A stretch of 64,000 nucleotides of DNA. Origin: Neurospora tetraspora (Eukaryota; Ascomycota; Sordariomycetes; Sordariales; Sordariaceae). A program made the translations under genes and the position numbers. Below are positions 32,371 through 44,377 of the stretch, piece by piece (positions within the stretch are counted from its first letter, which is position 1; every line of letters starts with the position of its first letter). The notes under the pieces were generated by a model. It was given only the letters and a program-made list of their open reading frames with translations. It did no database searches and was not told the DNA's origin. Location: positions 1,769,001 through 1,833,000 of the forward strand of contig NW_026944385.1 of NCBI RefSeq assembly GCF_033439725.1, given 5' to 3'.

Positions 32371-33879
32371 TCAGGCGTTCTGTGAGCCGGACTGAGCAAC
32401 AGCCTGGAGCGCATTGATGCGCTGGTTTAAGACCATTGCCTCCGCCTGGGTGGCAGCCAGCTCTCTCTTGGTCGCCGCCAACTCTGCGTTGGTCTCCACC
32501 AACTCGAAATTAGTCGCCGCCAACTCTTGCTGGGTGGTCGCCAACTCTTGCTCGGTGGTCGCCAACTTTTGCTGGGTGGTCGCCAACCCTTGCTGGGTGG
32601 TCGCCAACTCTGCATTGGTCGCGGCCAACTCCGCACGCACTGTGTTCAGTTGGTTGGTAAACTCGCCCATCCTGTGCAGGCAAGTGAGCATCATGTTGCC
32701 GCTGCCCTGTTGTTTGGCCTCGATAAAATCGAGGCGGTGGCCGTGCTTTTCGACCGGTCCCACGTACCGGCCGATCTGGTCTTGGACAACGTTGGCGGTT
32801 TGAACCGCGGTCCTGATGTCCTCGTCGACGGATTCGAACTTCTTCTCGAAGCGACGCAGGACGTTGACCTGCTTCCTGATGGCTACAGCCTGGTCGTTGA
32901 GGGTGGCAGCTTGGTTCTGCATAGTGAATTCTTGCTCGTTGACCTTGGCTGCCAGGCTGCTATTCTCGAGAACCGCATTGATATCAAGTTCCTGCATTGC
33001 AGGAACCAGCTGGTCCTGAATTGCCTGTAGAGGAAAAAAAGTCCAGTCAGCATGATGAACACAAGCTGAGTAGACCATATGACAAAAAGAACAAGATAGA
33101 GTCAGGATCTGTCCAGCTGTAATAATGCATCACCAGACCGGTCCACGAATAGTACCCCCACCGCGAGGCAGGATCCACAGACGCGACCTACTGAGCGCCA
33201 TTTCAGCCGCAAGACAAGCTCCCCAGCCCGGCAATACGCTGACCAAGCGCATGCCGCCGGCCAGCACATATGTGAGCCTGGTGATGCGCCGTGGGACAAC
33301 TCTGAGTTCAGATGACAACATGAGAAGTTGTAGAGCTGAGGCCGCGCAGCGCTCGGGTGGACGACGTATCCATGGAACTGCCCCATGGGACGCGGCCCCT
33401 CAGGAGATACTCCTTTTGCATTTTGAAAACTGACTCCCCCGCGAACTTGAACCCGACCCAGGCGCTAAGAGTCCCAGGCCGGCGGCGGGCATGTGGTCGA
33501 GTATCGGTTTTACATCCCACGGACGACTTGGCAGCATTACACGAGAACGATGGTGTATGACTGAACAGAAACTGGGCTGGACAAAGATGGACATACCTGG
33601 GAAGATGAAGCGGCGGCGCCGTCGCTGTCCTCGGCAGCCTCGTGCTGAGCGGCCTGTAGTGAATATCTGTCAGCTATTGCCCCGAGAAGTGATGGTGATA
33701 TGGAGGAAGACGAAAGAATGGAGGCAGAGGACGTGCGATCAGAGGACCAAGATGTGAGTGCAAGGTGAAGATGTGATGAGGTGCAGGCGGTTGATGGTAG
33801 TAAAGCGACAACTTACCAGCTCTTCCTTTCTTGCGCGCTTCTTCGCGCGCTGCTCCGCGTGAGGGTTATTACCAACCAT
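32371..33879 (-). CDS. Heptad-repeat coiled-coil protein, function unknown
   Basis: Three exons fit in phase: 33879–33817, 33653–33597 and 33024–32371, giving 257 residues. Exon 1 is highly basic (AEQRAKKRARKEEL), a possible nuclear localisation signal. Exon 2 is acidic/Ala-Ser-rich. Exon 3 is alpha-helical throughout, with a strict seven-residue repeat (ELATTQQ, ELAATNA and variants, about ten copies) that must form a coiled coil. Similar sequences are annotated only as hypothetical. The second intron (572 bp) is unusually long for this window, so an extra exon inside it cannot be excluded. The first two exons are short, but their donors (GTAAGT, GTATGT) and acceptors (CAG) are good and every junction keeps phase. 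Confidence 0.72.
32440..32640. repeat. 21-bp tandem repeat encoding coiled-coil heptads
   Basis: A run of about nine 21-bp units of the form GTCGCCAACTCTTGCTGGGT plus one base, read on the plus strand. Each encodes one heptad of the minus-strand coiled-coil protein. The central units are nearly identical, so the array has expanded recently in units that keep frame and helix phase. Confidence 0.85.
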
Positions 33880-35195
33880 GATGACTGATGTGGACGATGC
33901 GAGTGGGTGATGCGATGTATAGCAGTCTGATGATGCTCTTGCGAAGTGGTTGAACTTGATGGTCAAAAGAGGCGAGACTTGAGGACGTCAGTTCAAAAAG
34001 AAGGTGGAAGAGGGAGAAGGGGAGGGGGGAAGGGGGATTTAAATACTGGATTGGGAGGCTGATCCGTGGACCCACCCTGAATAACACTCGCAGCGTGAAT
34101 GGGAACGAACAATAGCAAGCCAAAAGCTATTGAACGTTCAAGTTGCAGGTGAATCGTACGTCTCTAGATGGGACGAAACGTGGAAAAGTGGGTCGAAATT
34201 GTGATGTTTGCTTGCGAGGCGAAGGCAACAGCGAGGACAGGTGTTGGCGCTTCAGTCACTGCCCGGTTGCGTCGCCGGGCTCCCGCGAAAGATACATCGA
34301 GAACACCCAGACGGACACACGCACACTAGCTCATTCACGCTCCTGTGGTCGGTTCCCAACCGGATAAAAAAGCGGCCGATGCTCAGTAGAGGAAACTGCA
34401 CAAGCTGAGTGTCCTATGGACATGATATGGTTGGGAACTGGCCGCAAGATGGTCACTGGTCTGGAGCTGTAGAGGGGCGTGGAAGTACACCAGGCGAGGT
34501 TGACGCAGGGCGGGGAGGGGCCCGCGAAGGACGTGAAAGATGGGATGAAAAGTCGAGGCGGTTTGCAGAACGTTGAATGTTGACTCTGGACCCATCCAAA
34601 AGTAACACACCGGCTACCAGGTGACGGCAGCCACCCCGCTTAGCCACCTGGGGAAGGGAAGGGTTGAAGGACCTTAGGCGCCCCGGTCCCGAACCCAAGT
34701 CCAGGTTGCTAAGCTATGACGAAACAAGATGTTGACGTTCTTGTCAGGGCAGGAGTGCTCCGCGTAGCCAGGAAGAAGTGAACAAGAACACATGAGCCGC
34801 AGACTGCATCTCTTGCTGGTAATGGACTTGAAGCTGATGCCTGTGCTCGAAGCTAAGCTTTCATTTCGAGGGCATATTCGCCTGTGTTGACTCTGATGTC
34901 GGCTTTCTTCCGTCCCACGCTATAACCGTAAGATAGCGCATCAAGGTTCCATCTGCGGTAACCACTGGCATAGCAACCCTTGCCGCTTTCAGGTTGTCCG
35001 AGACTCCAAGTGAATGGACCGATGGGACAAAGGGTACAATTTCCAAGAGGCAGTTGGATGTGCCAACGGCACTAGTCACGCATCAGGGTAGCCGTTCAAA
35101 TATCTGCTCCGCTGTCTCCCACCATCCTCTCTTTTCCTCATAGGAAAGCACGGCCATTGAAGAGTGGGAACAAAGCCGTAAATCCACCGCCCAAA
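33880..35195. other. Intergenic region, 1.3 kb, no gene seen
   Basis: Divergent upstream space between the coiled-coil gene and the repeat-rich membrane protein gene. Frames at 34143–34698 and 34861–35268 are short and lack domains. Confidence 0.45.
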
Positions 35196-36081
35196 ATGCC
35201 ACGCTATAAGCAGACAGCCCGCTGGGCCGGCGAGGACTCTGGCGCGACCCCGCGCTGGCAACCCTCACAGCGGGCCTCTTTCGAATCAGATGTAGCTCGA
35301 TTCCTCGAGCACACGGACGACAGCGATACCGAGAGCCATCCTCAGCTGAAGTGGTATTCGAAGCGGGGGGGGCTCTTTCGATTCTGATACAGCAGAATCA
35401 CTCGATCAACTGGACGACAGCGATATCGAGAGCCATCCTGATGGGGCGAGGGATTTGGGCAAAAAGGCAAGTCTGACACTGCCAGAATCTCGTCTTCATG
35501 GCAGGCACTGGCACCCTCTCTTCCATCGCCCTTTGCCCATATCCCATATACTGTCGAGTAACAAGTGGAAGCAAAGTACTGACTCTGCCGTGTTAAAGAC
35601 TGAAGAGAACCCCAAGGAGGACAAGCACAAGGATGAGAAGCCCAAGGAGAAGCCCAAAGAGGAGAACCCCAAGGAGGAGAACCCCAAGGAGGAGAACCCC
35701 AAGGAGGAGAACCCCAAGGAGGAGAACCCCAAGGAGGAGAACCCCAAGGAGGAGAACCCCAAGGAGAAACCGTCCTTTGCGAACCACCAGAAGCATAAGA
35801 CCTTGTCCGACCTCCGCTTTTCGCTGGAGGTTCTTCAGATTGTTGGCTTGGCTGCTTTTTGCTTGTGGGTGCTTCGTTGCCTCGCTGTACTTGAGTCACG
35901 CATCGCTTCAGCCGAGGCAGGTCTCGAGAGGTTGGGTACCGATTCCAGCGGTAACGATGGTCATTTCTTCCTCCACTTTCCGCTGGAGGTTCTTCACATT
36001 GCTGGCTTGGCTACTTTTTGCGTGTGGGTGCTTCGTCGCCTTGCTGACCTTGAGTCGCGCATCACTGCAGAAGCCGCCTAA
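35196..36081 (+). pseudogene. Repeat-built membrane protein gene with an apparent frameshift
   Basis: The ATG at 35196 opens MPRYKQTARWAGEDSGATPR, and that frame ends at 35387. A second frame, in another phase, carries on to 36081. The two overlap across a run of eight Gs (35365–35372), and a seven-G run would join them in phase. I tested small introns there and those with usable GT/AG did not shift phase. The protein is made of duplications. An acidic SD–DDSD–ESHP segment occurs twice. Eight NPKEE-type units follow. Then come two similar 35-residue blocks, each a hydrophobic helix followed by LESRI (SLEVLQIVGLAAFCLWVLRC and PLEVLHIAGLATFCVWVLRR). No family is recognised. It may be a real lineage-specific gene with a broken allele or a homopolymer error, or a non-functional locus. 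Confidence 0.5.
35611..35770. repeat. 15-bp tandem repeat encoding NPKEE units
   Basis: About eight near-perfect copies of AACCCCAAGGAGGAG, preceded by degenerate copies. Each encodes Asn-Pro-Lys-Glu-Glu in the plus-strand gene. The central copies are identical, which indicates recent slippage or unequal exchange. Confidence 0.9.
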
Positions 36082-36560
36082 CGAAATTTCATCGGACTGG
36101 ACATGCCGAAACCACGCTTGACGGCATTGAAGGAGCTCCGAAGAGCCATCTTGACCCTGGAGCTTTAGTTGATGACATGGGAAAATGGATGAACGCATCG
36201 TTTAACAAAAGGAGGTGTTGCGGTGTTGCGGTCGGGTTCTGATCTTCGCCTGCGGCAGCACCAAAATAGGCGTGGCTACTGAGTCGTAGAGCGGACCGGC
36301 AGACAAGAGAAACAACATGAATGTCACATGGGTAGATAGTCCAACCAGCCATTAGATAGGAAGTTCAACAAATGAAGGAAACAATATTGTGGTTGGGAAC
36401 TTGCATGACAGTGACCATCGAGTCTCGGACATGTAATGATGAAGTGACGTTGAAAAGGAGTCACTTGACTGTGCACGTGATGGTGGGGTTGGTGGGGCTT
36501 GCTTTCAGGGGGGCAGACAAGCGCAAGGTGAAAAGGACGGCAGTGGGGGAGTGACGGGCG
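36082..36560. other. Spacer before the copia insertion
   Basis: Normal base composition; no convincing open frame. It ends at the target-site copy GTCAG (36561–36565). Confidence 0.45.
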
Positions 36561-36565
36561 GTCAG
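36561..36565. repeat. Target-site duplication, left copy (GTCAG)
   Basis: The same five bases occur immediately after the right LTR at 42055–42059. Five bp is the usual duplication size for copia-type integration. Confidence 0.8.
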
Positions 36566-36729
36566 TGTGATGTTATGGGTAATAATCGATATGAGGTTCA
36601 ACGTGGCTTGATTGTGTGTGTCTGTATAAGACTAGCTCTATAGACTCGAAGCTCTAGCATCTAGATAATCCCGTATATCCCAACCTAATTGGGTATGTAT
36701 ACGCCCAATAGATCCTCTAGCCTCTAATA
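36566..36729 (-). repeat. LTR of the copia fossil (3' LTR in element orientation)
   Basis: 164 bp, matching the right-hand repeat along its full length. Counting by eye, about thirty differences are all transitions, plus one 1-bp indel. The outer part keeps more G and C than the inner part. Confidence 0.88.
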
Positions 36730-39700
36730 CACCCCCTTAGATCTAATATATAAACTACGCCAAATCTACCCAAATATACCCTAAAATACCTTAAAATCCT
36801 TCTAAAATTAGCTAAAAATAATATTATTCCCAAATTACTTCCTCGTTATAGTAGCTTTTACATTTTCATTCGTAAAAGTCTTACTTTATTATACTTAGAA
36901 TTATATTTACCGATTCGTTACCCGAATCCTCCTCTATAGAATCCTCTATACCCTTCGGGCGGCTTATAACAATATCTCCACTGTTAAACGCTCGTAATTA
37001 AATCTATAGCTGCTATAACTCTACGAATCCTAATTACTTTATGAATTTTAAATATATTATTGGAAGGAGGCTCTTTATAAAACTATCCGCAATCTACTCT
37101 TTAATAAGTACGTAGACTACGTTTATTAGCTTCCTCTCTTACACTTACTTTAATTAATACTTATATATATTAATATACTTAAATTTAATTACGAATTAAA
37201 TTCCTTCTTTAATAATAAATTATATCGTTTATTTATTATTATAGTTTATAAGTGTAGCCTCTTAATCTTTAAATCCTAAAATAAATTCATTAAAGAAATA
37301 ACGAACGTAAATAACCTCTTTAGTTCCTTAATTAAAGGATAATAGCTTAGCTTCTATAAATAAAATTATAATTATATTTTACTTATTAGTTTGCTAATTG
37401 ATTATAGCGTTTAAGAGTCTAAGTATAAACGCTTATCAATTCTTTTAATTAAAAAAATATATTTATAAATAAAAAATTATTTATAATATAAAAGTCCTAG
37501 CGGTCTTTACTATTTAATTAAAAAGCGTAATTTTAAATTATGAGAGAGTAAAGTAGTATTTAATTTATAACCGTATAATATATTAGATTGGGATTCAAAT
37601 TAAATCGAATAAATTTAAAGACCGAGAATACTATACCTAGTTGCAACGTAATAATAATATAAAGAATTAAACTAATTTTAATTTAATACGTATAAATTTT
37701 GTACGGAATTATATTATTTTAATAAAGTAGGAACTCCTCTCTAATTATAAATATAAAATATAGTTTCTTAATATATTTAACCTTCTCTGTCATCTTTTAA
37801 ATGTAGTCGCATTATAATAATTAAATTAACCTCTTCTCTTAATTTCAAATAATTTTAATATTTAGGAACCACTTTAGTAACTCTCTACCCTTTAATTATA
37901 ATAATCTCTTTATCGTTATATTAATAAATAATAATAATATTATCTATATAAAAGAAAAAAAAATATATTATTTTTAATTAAAATATTAAATTCTATAGGA
38001 AAAGGGTTTACACTTAGAATTACAAAAGTCTTAATAAATTCTTACTACTAAAAGAAAGGAAATTTCTATAAACTATATAGCGTATATAATAGTTAAGATA
38101 CTTAGTTTTTCCTAATATATTTAGGGGGAGCCCTTATAAATACTACTTTATCGAATATAATATTAATAAAAGTATTCTTTATATTATATTAAATCAAATT
38201 AAAATTGAAATAACTGGCTATAGTTATTAAGATACAAAATAATTTAATTACTAAAATCGGTACGTATATTTTGTATATATTATCTTTAAATTATTAATCC
38301 TTATTTATAATTAAACGTATTTTATATTTAAACAACCCACTGTTTTAATCGAATTTATAAGTATATACTTATATTAAACCAAATATTTTATTATCTTTTA
38401 CTTCCTTAATACTAACTTACTTCTAAGACTTCTTATCTTTATATTTGTCTAGGTATTCCTTCTCTATATCTTTAAAAAATTCCCTAAAGAAATAAAAATT
38501 GAAATTACTATGATATTTTAGAAGGGGTAGAAAATTAATTCGATAAAGGGTTTTTAACATACCCTTTACTCTATAGCGGTTAATAATCTCCTTTATTATT
38601 TTTAATTTAGGATTATAGCTGGAATTGATATCGATACCCCTCTTTCTTATTAATTCTAAGAAAGCATAATCTATAACTTTATTTCCCTAGAAGCCTATAG
38701 GTCGATTACCCTTTATAAATAAGAACAACGCAGCCTAATAAAAGTATTAATCTATAATTAGCTATGACTGTTTATTCGAATAAAAGAAATTAATTATTAG
38801 AAATATAACTAGATTATTAGGAAGGGTAAGAAAATAGCCCTCTTCCTTATTCTTCGATCTTAAAACTATACTCTAAAAATCCGACAGCGATTATACGGGT
38901 AGTAATAATAAAAGCTTTAGACCTTACAATTATCTTTCTATTACTTACAAGACCTTTAGAAATTTACATTGTATTTATATTTTTAAAGACCTTAATTCCT
39001 CCTCTTCCTCTAATATGTTTTTAGTTTCAATAAGAAAATTTTAGATAACGGGGCTAAGAACTCTATTATTTACAACGGGTATAACTTCGACCTATAGGAC
39101 GTTTACTTATATAATATTCATTTAACAAATTTTTTTTCATTGTATAATTAACTCTTTAAAGGAAATATTAAAGGTATTATGGATTTTTTTAACGTTATTA
39201 CTAAAGAAAACCTCGTTCTCTTTTAAATATAACATTTTATATAATAATAATAGAATTAGTATCTAACCAAATAACTAATCCAAGCGCAGTCGTTAAGTTT
39301 TATTAATTTATTCTATTCCTTTATAATTTTTATTATAAGAGTAAAGGCTTTATAACTATATATTTTAAAGTATATAATAATAAGGGAGGGGTTTAATAGA
39401 GGAATAACACCGTTTTTAAATTAGTAATACGTTTCGAATCGGTCTTAGGGAAATTTCTAATAATATTCCGCCTTAGGGGTTAAATTATATAAATATGTAA
39501 CTACTCTAATAATATCTATTTACAGTTCGTAAAGAAGATTTATACCTAATTATATTACTATACCTTTAATCTTAATTATACCCCCTAAGCGCTTTACGCC
39601 GCCGTTTTGAATTTATATATAAGGTATTAAAAGTTCGATATTAGTTCCCTTAGTAGTAAATTAGGTAGTAATCTTCTTACTATTAATTATTTTATTATTG

Positions 39701-41889
39701 TATTCGATTACCCGAAGTATAATTTAGTATTAAATTTAAAATCCTATATAGAGGGATTCTAAATATATAATAATAAATTCAGCTTCTTTATTATTTAAGT
39801 AATATACTTAAATGAATTTAAACTACTAATCTACGACTACTATTAAATTTGAATACTTTTAACCCCCTACTTTTATTTTCTTATAAAAGAAGAAATCAAT
39901 AATGAATTATAACTTAGGGCCCTCTAAGTAATTACGAACTTCTTTACGCACTTAGCGCTTCAATTTAGCTTTAATATATAATTCGTAATATATTATATGT
40001 AATCCCTTAAATCGTATGGTATATTTTTACTCCGTTAATTTAATTAAAATTTTAAATTCCGGGTAACCAAATCTTAAATACCAACGGAAGGGTTCACCCT
40101 CTTAAAGCTTCTATTTAATATAATTTAAATACTATATAATAAAAAAAAACTTCGTTAATACTATTCTATAGAAAAATATACTCTAAAATAAATTACTTAT
40201 ATTTAAAATAAATATAATAAATAAGGGAGTTTGTAAAGCGGGAACGTAAATAATTATTTTTATAGTTTTAATAAATTTATTCATCTTTGAATTATTTTAA
40301 AGAAACGAAGTTATAAGCTATACCCAATATTAGGACGACGTTAAAGAATTAGAACTCCCTATTTCCAACGTCGTCTTAAACTATAATTATAATAATACTA
40401 TACCCCTCGATAAGAATCCGCTTATCTCCAACCTATATGTAATTACTAGTATTTAATAGAATAAAGTTTTTAAATTAATTAACCTTATTAAAGATATATA
40501 TTATTATATTTAAATCGAAGATTATAGAATCTTTAGGTAAATATATAATATTGTATTTTGCTATAAATATTAAGAAATTATTCTTACTTACCTGACGTCT
40601 ATAGAATTAATTATTTTAATTTTCGTTGTCCCACTATATTAGTAAACGGTTAATAGCCTTTTCAAATATTTTATCCTTCTTTAAATTAATAAACATACAC
40701 TTCTTAATAATAAGACTTTCAATCTAACCTTTATAAATTAATTATAAATTAATATAGTAATATTTATTTAAATTATAGCCCGGCTACTTACAAATTTATA
40801 TAGGGATCGTCAATTGTTTATTCGTTAGTAAGGACGAAGAGGAAGTACGCTTATTTTTATTAATATTCTTCCTAAATTTACTATTTTTTCTTATAGCTTC
40901 TCCCCGTCCTTTTACTTCTAAGTTAAAGTTTTATTCGTTGCTAGGAATATCCTCTTTAACGGATTTACTACTTAATATAATTACGAACGTAATACCTTTA
41001 AATAAAAGGGTATAACCCTTTCCCTAAATAATATTCGCTATTACTGCTTTACGAAAATCCTTAGTTATAATACGGAAAAAGATTCTAAAATTGGAATTTC
41101 TTTCAATCTTCTTATTATATTAAAATTAGTTATTATTTACCGAAATAATATGAGGATTCGACTTTATAACTATATGGAATTCTAGGAATTATAAATTTAG
41201 TTCATTTACTCTAACAATTTCTCTAATAATATAGAAGGCTATAGCCGCCTCCTAATAAAAGGTCTAACTATATTAATTACAATTAACTTTACTAAGAGGC
41301 TTAAAAATATTAATAAATCTAACCCGGGCGAACCTTTTTACCTTATAATCGTTAAAAGCAGTAGACTTACTAAAATTATCGTACTATTCATATAAATTAA
41401 TACATTTAGTAAAATTAATTTTATAATAATTATTTCTAATAATTTTAAATATCTAACGATTTAGCATAGTCTTCTTAATACCTAAGTTAAAAAAGGTCTT
41501 AACCTTTATACGCTAGTCCAATTTCTCAATTATATAGTTATAGTAATCGCGCTTATAATAAAAGCCGTAAAGCTTAGTAATAATAAATAGGGTAGCCTCC
41601 CTATCCTTTTTAACTTCCTTAATTTCTCCAGCGAGAACCTCCCCTTAGTAGCTAGCGATATTAAACTCTATAAGCTCAATTGGCTAGGGCATATGATTAT
41701 TGGGATCGATATACTTCTAAAAACTAAGGTCCTAGGCTATAGAAATAAAAGCATCTTGCTAAGCCGGCCAATCCTTAGGGCTATTAAAAGTAACGCTATT
41801 AATTTTAGTCGTAAATATTATTAGTAATCGTTTAGTCGATTGTCGTTATTAGCAATGGCTTTAACAGTTGAATTAATAAAACTTTTAAT

Positions 41890-42054
41890 TATAATATTAT
41901 AGGTAATAATTAATATGGGGTTCAACGTGGCTTAATTGTGTATATCTATGTAAGATTAGTTCTGTAGACTCGAAGCTCTGGCATCTAAATAAATCCCGCA
42001 TATCCTAGCCTAATTGAGCACGTGCACGCCCAGTGGATCCCCTGGCCTCTGACA
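41890..42054 (-). repeat. LTR of the copia fossil (5' LTR in element orientation)
   Basis: 165 bp, matching the left-hand repeat. Read on the minus strand it starts TGTCAGAGGCCAGGGGATCC. Here too the outer half has kept its GC content while the half facing the element is AT-shifted. Confidence 0.88.
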
Positions 42055-42059
42055 GTCAG
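42055..42059. repeat. Target-site duplication, right copy (GTCAG)
   Basis: Identical to the five bases before the left LTR. Confidence 0.8.
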
Positions 42060-42549
42060 AGGTTTTGGAGCAGGATAGGAGGAGGACAAACTGAATGGAA
42101 CTGAAGGGAACAGGAAGTGGGATTGCTTCCACTTTAAATGGGAGCTTGGACCGGCCCTGGGGGTCCATGCAGTCAATGGGACCCATGGAGCCGCCTGTGC
42201 CTGCTGGTACTAGGGGGTTGAAGAAAGAAGCCCCCAAGTACTGCTGGCTGCCACTGTGCCCGCTTGCTGTTGCCCCGCCTGTGGAAGGACAAGTCCCTCT
42301 GTACAGCACAGCAGCAGCCAGCAAGGCCAGACCAGTGAGACCACACCTCCTTACCTCAGTCCCATCCCGTCGATATTTTTCTGGAGCTCTGCGCCAAGAC
42401 CCACGCCCGACCCGATTGCACGAGCCTCACAACATCAAACTTGAAGTCTCCCATCCACCCACCACCCATCTCTCCCGCTTTGCGCCCTTGTTCCTGAAGC
42501 TCCGCCGTTGCTTGGTCTCTACTATTCCGAGCTTTAATTCCTCTCCATC
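42060..42549 (+). promoter_or_regulatory. CCT7 upstream region, between the copia fossil and the ATG
   Basis: The composition returns sharply to normal at the end of the LTR. About 490 bp remain for the CCT7 promoter and leader. A 164-codon frame runs through it but is not in phase with CCT7 and has no domain. No TATA box is obvious. Confidence 0.5.
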
Positions 42550-44377
42550 ATGTCTTTCGGAGGCCAAACACCGACCATCATTGTCCTGAAAGAGGGTCAG
42601 TCAGCCCCTCCATGATCCCCTCCTCCTCCGTCCTGTCCCCTTGCCCCTTTTTCCACTGACAAAACTGACACCATCGCCGTAGGCACCGATACCTCGCAGG
42701 GCAAGCCCCAGATCATCTCCAACATCAACGCCTGTCTCGCCGTCCAGGCCACCATCAAGTCGACACTCGGACCCTATGGCGGTGACCTATTAATGGTGGA
42801 TGCCAACGGCAGGCAGACAATCACAAACGATGGCGCCACCGTCATGAAGCTCCTCGACATTGTCCACCCTGCCGCGCGAATCCTCGTCGACATTGCCCGA
42901 TCACAAGATGCCGAAGTCGGCGACGGCACCACCTCGGTCGTCGTGCTCGCCGGCGAGATCCTCAAGGAGATCAAGGAACATGTCGAACAGGGTGTCAGCT
43001 CACAGATCATCATCAAGGGCCTGAGGAGGGCCTCCACCATGGCTGTCAACAAGATCAAGGAGATTGCCATCAGCACCAACGAGTCCAACCGCCGCGAGAC
43101 CCTGAGCAAGCTGGCCGCCACCGCCATGACCAGCAAGCTCATCAAGAGAAACACCGAGTTCTTCACAGAGAGTAAGCGAATCAATGTCGCAAACAGGCCA
43201 CCCTCGTGCTAGTACTAACAGACCCCGCCTGTGCGCAGTGGTTGTCGACGCCGTCCTCTCCCTCGACCAAGAAGACCTCAACGAAAAGTTAATAGGCATG
43301 AAGAAGATCCCCGGCGGCTCCCTGACCGACTCGCTCTTCGTCAACGGTGTCGCCTTCAAGAAGACCTTCTCGTACGCCGGTTTCGAGCAACAGCCCAAGT
43401 CGTTCAAGAACCCCAAGATTTGCTGCCTCAACGTCGAGCTCGAGCTCAAGGCCGAGAAGGACAACGCCGAGGTGCGCGTCGAGCAGGTTTCCGAGTACCA
43501 GGCCATCGTCGACGCCGAGTGGCAGATCATCTACAAGAAGCTCGAGGCCATCCACGCGACAGGCGCCAAGGTGGTGCTGTCCAAGCTGCCCATTGGCGAT
43601 CTGGCCACCCAGTACTTTGCCGATCGCGACATCTTCTGCGCTGGCCGTGTCACCTCGGAGGATATGGAGCGCGTCGTCCAGGCCACCGGCGCCACCGTCC
43701 AGAGCACCTGCTCCGACATCCTGCCCGAGCACCTCGGCACCTGCGGCACCTTTGAGGAGCGCCAGATCGGCGGCGAGCGCTTCAACTTCTTCGAGGACTG
43801 CCCGTCGGCCAAGACGTGCACGCTCGTCCTGCGCGGCGGCGCCGAGCAGTTCATCGCCGAGGTCGAGCGCTCCCTGCACGACGCCATCATGATCGTCAAG
43901 CGCGCCATCCGCAACAAGACCATTGTCGGCGGTGGCGGCGCCGTCGAGATGGAGATTTCGGCCTACCTGCACCGCTTCGCCGACCGCGACGTCGCCCACA
44001 AGCAGCAGGCCATCATCAAGTCCTTCGCCAAGGCCCTCGAGATCATCCCCCGTCAGCTCTGCGACAACGCCGGCTTCGATGCCACCGACATCCTCAACAA
44101 GCTCCGCGTCGAGCACCGCAAGGGCAACACGTGGGCTGGTGTCGACTTCACGAACGAGGGCGTCTGCGACATGATGGAGCGCTTCGTCTGGGAGCCCGCG
44201 CTCGTCAAGATCAACGCCCTCCAGGCGGCCACGGAGGCGGCTTGCTTGATTCTCGGTGTGGATGAGACCATCAGGAACGAGGAGAGCCAGGCGCCACAGG
44301 CTCCTGGTCAGAAATTGCCGCCTGGTGCGGCCCAGAGGGCTTTGAGGGGTAGGGGCCGTGGCATGCCTAGGCGGTAA
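42550..44377 (+). CDS. cct7: T-complex chaperonin eta subunit (CCT7)
   Basis: Exons 42550–42595, 42683–43171 and 43239–44377 join in phase to give 557 residues. Eta-specific features are the start [20 protein letters not shown], the segment [18 protein letters not shown], and the Gly/Arg-rich C-terminus ending [10 protein letters not shown]. The chaperonin ATP motifs are [12 protein letters not shown]-like ([19 protein letters not shown]), [16 protein letters not shown] and [16 protein letters not shown]. The protein occupies the eta position in the eight-subunit CCT/TRiC ring that folds actin and tubulin in the cytosol. All three donor/acceptor pairs are canonical. The gene is essential in other fungi, and its promoter sits directly beside a RIP-mutated element. 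Confidence 0.96.

Larger units (their letters stand above)
36566..42054 (-). mobile_element. Ty1/copia LTR retrotransposon fossil, heavily RIP-mutated
   Basis: A 5.5-kb, extremely AT-rich block is bounded by two direct repeats of about 165 bp with TG…CA-type ends and a 5-bp target duplication, so its full length is preserved. Faint traces of copia-type reverse transcriptase can be recognised on the minus strand near 37.93 kb (YxDD region) and 38.06 kb (LYGL region). They lie near the low-coordinate end, as expected for a minus-strand element with gag and integrase toward 42 kb. The coding content is broken throughout by very many changes and no protein can be made. The mutation pattern is that of repeat-induced point mutation rather than slow decay, so age cannot be read from LTR divergence. 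Confidence 0.88.

Noticed and set aside
35354-35395. Tiny intron to explain the frame change at 35.37 kb
   Set aside because: The usable GT and AG pairs give lengths divisible by three, which would not change phase, and are shorter than normal fungal introns.
43289-44116. 275-codon minus-strand frame
   Set aside because: Antisense to CCT7 exon 3; no domain.
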